Shown: positions 1 to 9,700 of the stretch, in pieces
How positions within the stretch are numbered: position 1 is the stretch's first letter
Layout of the letters: every line of letters starts with the position of its first letter
Source: Eopsaltria australis
Lineage: Eukaryota > Chordata > Aves > Passeriformes > Petroicidae
Assembly (NCBI GenBank): GCA_034509425.1
Contig: JAVTVJ010001191.1
Location: forward strand, 107,501-171,500
DNA: 64,000 bases
Direction: 5' to 3'
Position numbers and translations under genes: made by a program
The notes under the pieces: model-generated
Seen by the model: the letters and a program-made list of their open reading frames with translations, nothing else
Databases searched by the model: none
Told to the model about the DNA's origin: nothing

Positions 1-631
1 TCTGTGTTAAATCCCACCCCAGATGTTGCCAATGGATCAAAGATCCATGAAAAGGTTTGGGTTGGCAGGGACACCTCCCACTGTCCCAGGCTGCTCCCAG
101 CCCCAACGTCCAACCTGGCCTTGGGCACTGCCAGGGATCCAGGGGCAGCCACAGCAAATCTGGGAATTCCAGCCCAGCCCCTCCCCACCCTCCCAGGGAA
201 CAATTCCTGCCCAATCTCCCATCCATCCCTGCCCTCTGGCACTGGGAAGCCATTCCCTGGGTCCTGTCCCTGCAGCCCTTGGGAATCATCTCTCTCCATG
301 GTTCCTGGGGCTCCTTCAGGCCCTGCAAGGCCACCCTGAGCTCAGCCCAAAGCTTCTCCTCTCCAGGCTGAACAATGCCAGCTGTGCCAGCCTTTCCTGC
401 CAGCAGAGCTGCTCCATCCCTCTGCTCACCCTGGAGCCTCCTCTGGGCTCTCTGCAGCAGCTCCACGTCCTCCCTGTGCTGGGCCAGCTCTGCAGGTGGG
501 TCCCTCCCTGTGCCCCCTCCTGGAGGTGCTCACTTATCTCAGGTGAGTGTTTCACGCACGGGCAAGGTTCACACTTTGCCCTGCAAGCCTTTGTGCTGGC
601 TCAGAACCTTTGGCTGAGCCCAGGAGCTCAC
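1..631 (-). other. ITSN1 intron 22 (start only)
   Basis: Cut by the window edge. A CR1 fragment fills most of it (about 48-505). Nothing else is seen in 506-631 apart from the donor. Confidence 0.9.
48..505 (-). mobile_element. CR1 fragment (group A)
   Basis: Avian CR1 LINE 3' part, read inverted: GGTTTGGGTTGG at the left and CCTCCAGGCTGAACAA-type sequence (CTCCAGGCTGAACAATGCCA) further right. About 40 bases between GGGTTGG and CAGGGACACC are missing compared with other copies. 'Group A' below means this subfamily, marked by GATCCAGGGGCAGCCACAGC. Confidence 0.9.
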
Positions 632-791
632 CTGGCCCAGGACAGGGGAGGGGGACGAGCCTGTGACAGTGGCAGGGGTGAAGGCCGAGCGCTGCCGGAG
701 CTGCCCCGCGCTGGGCACGGTCAGGGACGGTTGAGCTGCCCAGGCATCCCAGTTATCACTCTCTGCCTTCTCACTGCTGTTTGCTGGCCAG
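632..791 (-). CDS. ITSN1: ITSN1 exon 22 (linker SH3A-SH3B)
   Basis: 160 bases, residues about 846-899: [20 protein letters not shown] then [20 protein letters not shown], ending SPSPVLGQ in phase 0. The DNWDAW motif lies in the short acidic linker. The acceptor CCAG follows 17 consecutive T bases. Donor GTGAGC. The next exon should open SH3B and lies beyond the window. Confidence 0.95.
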
Positions 792-3700
792 CTGGAAAAA
801 AAAAAAAAAAAAGAATAAAAGAATGATGTAATTCCTGCTGTTTTGAACAGTAGGAAGAAAAATAAACTCATGCAGAACAAATATTTCTACATTCTACATT
901 AATTTCTTTTCAGTGAGTATCGACGAGCACCGTGACTCCAGGTGCAGCAGTACAACTGACCAGTGGTTAACAACAACTTCATCTTCAAAAGCAACCTCCA
1001 AACTGAGCTCCTTGGCCTTGCCCCTGAAGGACAGGCTTTTATTTCAATTCTGAGCTGTGTCCCAACAAACAGAAGTTCAAGCAGTGCAGGCTGCATTACA
1101 CACAGTGGAAAGAGAAATAATAATTCTTTCCAAAACTGGTTTGAAATCCTCCCCCCTGAACATCACTGACCTCTCACATCCCTTTCAACACAAAAGCCCT
1201 GAATGGTTTGGGTTGGGAGGGACCTCAAAGCCCATCCAGTGCCACCCCTGGCATGGCAGGACACCTCCCACTGTCCCAGGCTGCTCCAAGCCCCAATGTC
1301 CAACCTGGCCTTGGGCACTGCCAGGGATCCAGGGGCAGCCACAGCAAATCTGGGCACCCTGTGCCAGGGCCTCCTACTGGGATATCCATTTTATAAACAT
1401 GGATTTCATGGTCAAAGAATAAGGAACTGCAGTTGATAGAAGTGCCCAGAGTATTGAGTGAAGATATCCAGAGAAGGGCTCATGTTCAAATTCCATCAGT
1501 CTCACTAATGCTGTGATCAGGAACTGAATCACCTTTTCATGTTATCTCTGCCATTAGCACATTTTGCATAGCAGGTGGGAAGCCTTCAACAAGGCTTGGT
1601 GGTAACTACTGCAGGAGAAAGGGATTTGGTAGTTTCCAGTATCTGAAGGGGCTCCAAGAGAGCTGGAGAGGGACTCATCAGGGACAGGAGTGGCAGGGCA
1701 AGGAGGAATGGGTTCACACTGAAAAAGAGGAAATTAAAGTGAGATATTGGGCAGGAATTGTTCCCTGGCAGGGTGGGCAGGCCCTGGCACAGGGTGCCCA
1801 GAGAAGCTGGGGCTGCCCCTGGATCCCTGGCAGTGCCCAAGGCCAGGCTGGACACTGGGGCTGGGAGCAGCCTGGGACAGTGGCAGGTGTCCCTGCCATG
1901 GCAGGGGTGGCACTGGATGGGCTTTGAGGTCCCTCCCAACCCAAGCAGTCTGGGATTCTGTGATTCCAAGGGAAGTGAACACCCTGGCATTTCCCCCATC
2001 CTCACTTGGGGCTGTCTCCTGCTCTTGCTGCCCCAGGCAGGTGTGAGGGAGCAGCCTCAGGTCCCGCAGGGTGCAATTCTAACAGATTCCTACAGGAAGC
2101 ATCTTTCACTCCACACAAGGTATTTGCAGTTTGCACTCTGGCTGCTGTGCTCAGTGCCAGTTCCCAAGGGCTGCACACCCCGAGGGGCTCAGCAGCACCC
2201 AAACCTACGTGGAGCTGAAGTCTGCCCAGTTGTTGGCTGCTGCAGGAGCCTCAGGAGGGGCAGGGGCCGCCGCGGGAGCGGAGCTCTCCTGCACCGACAC
2301 TTTGGGAGCAGCAGAGGGCTCGGCCGCTGGCTTGGCAGAGGCTGGGACTTCGCTGTCCGGGATTTTCTCCGCGTAGTTTGCAGGGAACCATCCAGTCTTC
2401 CCCTTCAGTTCTCCACCAAGCCACCCTGGCTCTCCAGTCTGGCTTTCATCCACCTGCAGACACAGGAAGGCTGAGAGTTAAGAAACACACCCTGCAAATG
2501 GAAATTTTACTGCAAACAACCCATCTCCTCCACAGCAATGAACTTTTTGCAGTGCAAGAGGGCTTGACAATTGGTTTTTCTTGGTTTTTTTTTTTCTCCA
2601 TACTAAAATCACAGAACCATGGAATGGTTTGGGTCAGAAGGGACCCTAAAATCTGTTTTGTTCCACCCCCTGCCATGGGCAGGGACACCTCCCACTGTCC
2701 CAGGCTGCTCCCAGCCCCAGTGTCCAACCTGGCCTTGGGCACTGCCAGGGATCCAGGGGCAGCCACAGCAAATCTGGGAATTCCAGCCCAGACCCTCCCC
2801 ACCCTCACAAGGAACAATTCCTGCCCAATCTCCCATCCATCCCTGCCTTCTGGCACTGGGAAGCTATTCCCTGTGTCCTGTCCCTGCAGCCCTTGGGAAT
2901 TGTCTCTCTCCATGGTTCCTGGGGCTCCTTCAGGCCCTGCAAGGCCACCCTGAGCTCAGCCCAAAGCTTCTCCTCTCCAGGCTGAACAATGCCAGCTGTG
3001 CCAGCCTTTCCTGCCAGCAGAGCTGCTCCATCCCTCTGCTCATCCTGGAGCCTCCTCTGGGCTCTCTGCCGCAGCTCCACGTCCTCCCTGTGCTGGGCCC
3101 CAGGGCTGGGGCAGCTCTGCAGGTGGGCTCTCACCTGAGGGGGCTCAGGGGCACAATCCCAATCCCTTTGCTGCTGCCCATGCTGGGATCAGCCCAGGAC
3201 AGGGATGGATCCGTGTCCCTGTCCCCCTCAAGGAGCTGCTGACAAATCCCTTTCCCTCGGGCCATTTGTTGTCTCTGTGCCTCCCACTGTTATTTGCATC
3301 CTCCCTCCCCTTTTGGTGCAAACCAATCCCTTATTCCTGCGTTTTCTGGGTCCTCCTCCTCTCTCAGCCCCTGGCAGCCCGAGGCAATCCCAGAAATAAA
3401 GGCACTTTGTGCTTGACCGGTTCCATGTGCTTTTCCTGCAGTGCAGAGCAAAATTTCCACTGCAGCAGAGATGGGAGAGCAGCGGGATGGGAGAGGGAAG
3501 GGCACAGCTGAGGCTGGAGCTGGAGAAAGGGATGAAAGCTCTGAATCATCACACACGGATCAGTCACCGGGGCAGGAGCTGCAACCACCACACACAAAGG
3601 GAACAAACAGCACCCAAAAGGCAAATCTGGGCTCTGGAGATGCTCTGAAAGAGCAGCTTTGAGGTGAACCACGGGCTTACAGAAACCACTGGGATTCTTC

Positions 3701-6700
3701 AGGCATAAGGGAAAAAAACCAAGCCCAAGGTTTCAGCCCCATGCAGTTAATGCGTCTTCAGGAGAGGGTTTGAAGCTGCAGTGATTCTAAAACAGCCTGT
3801 GAGGATATCCAGACTTCTGCTTTTCCAACCCCATTAAGTTCTCTATGCACACTCATGAAGAGGCACTCTGAAGGATAATTTGAACTTCGTAATTCATATC
3901 AGCTCTGGTTTCTTCTTCATCTAAAACACAAGTCACATCTGGTTTTGCAGTGCAGTACTGGAATTTGAAATAAATTCCTTTGAATATTTGTTAAGCTGAT
4001 TTCTTCCAATTTCCTTACATTTTCACACCCACCATTCACAAGTCCCAACAACAATCCCAGATTTTTTTTTTCCAAAATACAACCAGGCTTTAAATGTACA
4101 CCCAAAAAGTGAATTATAGTGTGTGGGAAGTTGTTATTTATTTATTCAGCTGTACTTTAGAGCCACAGCTGACAACTCCTTAGTTCTGTGGATCTCATAA
4201 AGATTGATTCCAACTCCAACAATCAATAACTAAGAAAACTGATGAGAAACTGTCATTAGAATTTGTTGTAGATTTTTCAGGGAAGAATATCTGTTCCCAC
4301 ACAAAAGCCTGGTTGAGCTATAGCCAAGATTAAAATCAATCTAAACTTACAGTGGCAGCAATTTAAAGTACATTGAAAGGATAAGATAATTAAAAAGTGG
4401 GAGAATTAAAAAACCAGAGTAATTCTGTAATCCATGGCACCAGATCCAGAGGTGCCACAGGCTTTTCCCAGCAGTCAGGCAGAGCAGAGCCCTCCCCAGA
4501 CTGGCAAATCCTCTTCCTTCCTGGATAAATCCTCCTCCTCCTCCTCCTCCCTGGCTCCCCAGGATGAAGGGTTTACACTCTTGCAAAGATCATTCCCAAG
4601 CTTTGTGAAAGGCCCAGCTCCTGGGACAGAATGAGCTCTGCAGCCCCATTCCAGCCAGGATTCCAACTAGATTCCAGACAGAATTCCAGCCCAGGATCCC
4701 AGCCCAGGTTTCCCAGCCCAGGAGGATTCCAGACCAGGATTCCCAGCCCAGGACTGGGATCCAGCCCTGGGCTCTGGGTGGCACCTTCTGCCCCCTGCTT
4801 GGCAGCACCACTGGTCCAAAATGGGTCAGAATTTGGGTTCCAGTTATCCAAGGAACATGGGTTTGGTGGGATAGGAAGTTCCCAGCTGGAGTTCAGCTCC
4901 ACTGCAGCTGCACTGATGTCACCAGGCAGCCTCACCTCAACACTGAGCTTGCAAACTGCTGCTTCCCAAGGAAAGGCAACTGCTGCTTCCCAAGGAAAGG
5001 CAACTGCTGCTTCCCAAGGAAAGGCAACTGCTGCTTCCCAAGGAAAGGCAACTCCTGCTTCCCAAGGAAAGGCAACTCCTGCTTCCCAAGGAAAGGCAAC
5101 TGCTGCTTCCCAAGGAAAGGCAACTGCTGCTTCCCAAGGAAAGGCAACTCCTGCTTCCCAAGGAAAGGCAACTGCTGCTTCCCAAGGAAAGGAAACTGCT
5201 GCTTCCCAAGGAAAGGAAACCCCTGCTTCCCAAGGAAAGGCAACTGCTGCTTCCCAAGGAAAGGCAACTGCTGCTTCCCAAGGAAAGGCAACTGCTGCTT
5301 CCCAAGGAAAGGCAACTGCTGCTTCCCAAGGAAAGGCAACTGCTGCTTCCCAAGGAAAGGCAACTCCTGCCTCCCAAGGAAAGGAAACTCCTGCTTCCCA
5401 AGGAAAGGCAACTGCTGCTTCCCAAGGAAAGGCAACTGCTGCTTCCCAAGGAAAGGCAACTGCTGCTTCCCAAGGAAAGGCAACTGCTGCTTCCCAAGGA
5501 AAGGCAACTGCTGCTTCCCAAGGAAAGGAAACCCCTGCTTCCCAAGGAAAGGCAACTGCTGCTTCCCAAGGAAAGGCAACTGCTGCTTCCCAAGGAAAGG
5601 AAACCCCTGCTTCCCAAGGAAGGGCAACTGCTGCTTCCCAAGGAAAGGAAACTCCTGCCTCCCAAGGAAAGGAAACTCCTCCTTCCCAAGGAAAGGCACC
5701 ACCAGGACCTTTGGAGCCACAGGACAAACACAGGAGGGCTGAGGGAGGAGCCCAAAGGCAGCATCAAAAGTAACCCTTGGTCCAGAGTGTCTGAATTACT
5801 TTTGATAAGGAGCTGGGGTTGGTGAGTTTGAGCCCTGGTGGGTTCAAAGCCAGGGAGTGCAGGGGGAGCAGCTCTGGGGATGGCAGGGGAGCCTCCCTGG
5901 CAGCACTTACCCACTCCCTTTTCACCTCCAGGGCAAGCAGGGATGCAAAGCAAGGCACGGTTACAGCACAGCTCAGCCCTTTAAACCCTTCCTGCAGGGC
6001 AGCAGAGCCCCCAGGAATCTGCTTTAATTATGGCCAGAATAACTCAAATAAACACAACAGACAGGAGTTACCCTGCTGGGGCTGAGGGGGTGAAAATCAA
6101 GTCCAAAAGCAACACATAAAAATCCTCAGATGGTTTCAAAGTCTCTATTTAAAATAGGTGCAGTGCTCCTTAGAATCACATCATTTGGGGGAAAATGTTA
6201 TTTCCCTGCAATTCTCTCTTTAAAAATTATTTCAGTGCTCTTTAGAATTGCGTATTTTGGGAAAAATCTTATTTCCCGGCAAATCTCTATTTTAAAATTA
6301 TTTCAATGCCCCTTAGAATCACATATTTGAGGAAAAACATTATTTTCCCTGCAATAACATGGATGAATACGTGCAGAGCTCCCCAGACCCACATATTTTG
6401 AGGAAAAATGTTATTTTCACTGCAAATCTCAATGTAAAAACGTGTGAAATGTTTCTTAGAATCACATCTTTTGGGAAAAATGTTATTTTCCCAGCAAGTC
6501 TCCTAACAGTGATCTCTCTTGCTCACAGACTGACTTGTAAACCCCAGTTTATTTCCCATTTCCCAGGGAAAAAAAGGCACCCCAGCATTTCCCAGCAGCT
6601 CCAGAGTCTCCTCTCCATTCCTGCTGCAGCTTCCCAACCTGTTGGATCTCACCCAGAGTCCTCAGCAGTGACCCCAAGGCAGGACTCACTTTGGATTTTC

Positions 6701-9700
6701 CAGAAGCACAAACACCCAATCAGTAAAAAGCCAAACCAGCCCCAAAAGTTCAATTTCTCAGAAGGAGATTTTTAAAAAATATTAATCATTACAATTTAGG
6801 GGAGCCTACAAAGTGTATTTTTCCCAAATCCACTGTTACTAAGCTGAGCTAAAATGTAAAAGATCTTAACATCAGTTTTGTTGGGTAGAACTGTTGGGAA
6901 TGCACTTCCCCCAGTGAACAATATTCAGGAATTCCCCCAGGAATTCTCACTCTGCATGTTAAGAACATGCTAATGATTAATTAATATTAATATCCACTTA
7001 ATCCCTGCAGCCATTAACCAGGGAATCAAAACTTAAGAGACAAAAGCAAACCTTGCTTCAGAGTCTGACACAACACATCCCTGGAAAATTGGGGATTATT
7101 TTCTAACAATACCCCTGCAACTGAATTTTTAGGATCTGAAGTTTCCTTTGTTGCCATGTAAAATTTCAAGCACACATGGCAGAAGCTGAAGGGTTTTCCC
7201 AAGGAATGTCCCAATCCCAGCTTACCATGACGATGTCTCCAGGCTGGATGGTGATCTCATCGTGGCTTCTGGATTCAAAAGGATACAGAGCTCTATAATA
7301 CACTATTTTTACATCCTCCTGAGCAGAAATGGTTAGAGGAGCTTTCTCTGAGCAAAGGAAACAAACACACAGATACAGAGAGAAGAAATCAAACCACCTG
7401 ATTTTTAAACACTTGGAAAATGAGGTGGAAGTGGAGACAAGAATCACCAGACCTGGCAGGGTCTGCAGGAAGTACCTCATGCCCTTTTTACACAAGGGGA
7501 AATATAAAAATTATTTATTTGAATACAATTTTCTTATTATTTTCTCCTCAAAACAACAGGGAAAATCATAGACACACAGAATGGGTTGGAAGGGACCTCA
7601 AAGCCCATCCAGTGCCACCCCTGCCATGGGCAGGGACACCTCCCACTGTGCCAGGCTGCTCCCAGCCCCAGTGTCCAACCTGGCCTTGGGCACTGCCAGG
7701 AACTGGGAGTCCCCAGCCCCTCTGGGCAGGATTTAATCATAAAAGTGATGCAATCTCTGGGCAAATATTTAAACCAGTTTTCCATTCCTAAACAGTTCTT
7801 GTGTGGATCCAAGCCACTTAAGAGGGCAGCAGGATTCCCAATACAGGCAGAAAATCAGGATACAAGGCACAGAAAAAGCTCTCAGCTGGAAGTGACTGTG
7901 TGGAGAGCAGAAAAAGGGGGACTAAATTCTAGATTTCAGCTCATTTGTCCAGTGAACAAAGGAAGGCAGGAAAGGAAAGGGGTGACTAAACAACATAGTG
8001 CTCCTGCTCTGAAAAATCCCAAGGCATGTATCCCACACCAAAATAAAAACTCCAGAAATAACTTTTGACATCTTGCATCCAAGCCCCTTCCAGCTGAGAT
8101 CCTCCCTTCCCTTGCCCTGCAGTGTCCGAGCTGTGCTTTCCCCTCTGCTGAACACCAGCCTTTGGGGAAGAACAGTGATGCCTAACACAACCATTTTTGG
8201 ATCCAGAGCTCAATCCATGCACTGTTTACTTTATAAAACCCACAATGTAGCCCTGAACACCACCTTGCTGTGTGTGAAATGGGCAGAGAACAGAGAGCAG
8301 AGCTGTCCCAGAGCATTCCCTGCTGCTGGACCCCCCTACCTGTGTTGGACCACGGAGCCTGGCTGGGCTTGTTCAGCTCCTGGTGGGGCTGGAAGAGTTT
8401 ACTCAGCTTCTCCTGCATCTCCTGTTTCCCCTTGTCCTCACTTTCCTTCTTCTTGGGCAGTTCTTCCCTTTTTTGCTTGTTGTCTTCCTGGATTTTTTTT
8501 TGCCACTGGGGCTCCTCCTCGGGCTGGCCCCGCTCCAGCCGCGGTTTGTCCCGCTCCTGGACCCGCCTGGGGGACAATGGGGGGGTCAGAGCCACTCAAA
8601 CCAAAGCTTTTGGGTCATCTCCAGTACCAAGTGTCCTCTTCAGGGCTTCTCCACTTTATTTTGGTGAGTTATCAGCCACTCCCCAGCACCTCCTTCTGCA
8701 ATGATTCCCAGAAATCACAGACTCGTGGAATGGTTTGGGTTGGAAGGGACTTTAAAAGATCATCTTGTTCCAACCCAAGGTGAGACTCCAAACAGCCAAA
8801 TCAGAAAGGAAAAAGCAGGAATCAGAACATATGGCCATCCTTATCCTCATGTTGAGGGGCAAGGAGGAGAAGTATTTGCAAGTTTTATGCAGCACTCCAG
8901 AGAATTATTTGGGGTATTTCCCATTCCCAACCACCAGAGTTAACAAGTCCTTCCCCTCCATGAGATGACAACACAGCAAGAAATGAATAAAGATTGTGTG
9001 CTGGAAACAATGTGCCACAGTAAAGATAACTCTGAAGATCTAAAGGATGCCCAGTGTGCTCAGGTCTGTTCCATGGCCTGTTCCACCCTGGAATTCCTTC
9101 AGAATTAGGGACAAATGCTGAGAAGCAGCTGCTCCTTACACACCAAGAACAGACTTTGTCCAAGGACAATGTGAATTCCTGATCAAAAACAGTGTGAGAA
9201 AAAACCTAATTCATGGAATGCCAGGATCCCTGAGGCTGGCAAAGCCCTGCCAGCCCATGCAGTCCCAGCCGGGCCCTGTCCCCACCTTGTCCCCAGCCCA
9301 GAGCACTGAGTGCCACCTGCAGCCCTTCCTTGGCCACCTGCAGGGATGGCGACTCCAAAGCTCCCTGGGCAGCCCCTGCCAAGGCCTGAGCTCCCTTTCC
9401 ATGGGCAAATTGCTCCTGCTGTCCATCCAATCCACTTCCCACAAACCTCATCTGCATCCCTGGAAGTTTTAGGCAGGCAGGAATATTTTCCAGGGGAGCT
9501 GTTACATTTAGGGCTCCATTGAAGCAGTTTGTTACCTCTGAGCTTCTTTCTGCTTTTCCAGCTCCACTGTTTTCCTTTCCTGTTCCTTCTGTTTCAACCT
9601 CTCAGCTTCCAAGCTCTTCTGTTTCTGGAGTTGCTGTTTGTTGTGGATTTCTCTCAGCTCCTGGATTAAAAGAAGGCAAACAGGTGTAAACATCCACTCT

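Larger units (their letters stand above)
792..2208 (-). other. ITSN1 intron 21
   Basis: 1.4 kb. Holds CR1 copies at 1200-1374 (-) and 1632-1968 (+) and the T17 tract next to the exon 22 acceptor. Nothing recognised in 813-1199, 1375-1631 or 1969-2208. Confidence 0.9.
2454..5910 (-). other. ITSN1 intron 20
   Basis: 3.5 kb between microexon and exon 21. Holds a CR1 copy (2605-3180), a degenerate CCCAGCCCAGGATTCC-like cluster (4648-4772) and the 24-base minisatellite (4955-5698). Nothing recognised in 3181-4647. Confidence 0.9.
5926..7225 (-). other. ITSN1 intron 19
   Basis: 1.3 kb upstream of the microexon. Holds TGC-rich sequence just before the microexon and the ~72-base array (6125-6505). 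6506-7225 is AT-rich with nothing recognised. Confidence 0.9.
8567..9535 (-). other. ITSN1 intron 17
   Basis: 1.0 kb. Two CR1 fragments (8713-8782 and 9218-9424). Nothing recognised in 8783-9217. Confidence 0.9.

Noticed and set aside
2203..2208. In-frame TAG right after exon 21 as an early protein end
   Set aside because: It overlaps a good donor (GTAGGT), and the next exon continues the known protein in phase, so it is spliced out in the normal transcript.
4573..5953. Long open frames on both strands (up to 384 codons) with an octapeptide repeat such as TAASQGKA
   Set aside because: They come from the 24-base repeat, whose unit is a multiple of 3, so several frames stay open at once. No start context, splice logic or known protein supports them.
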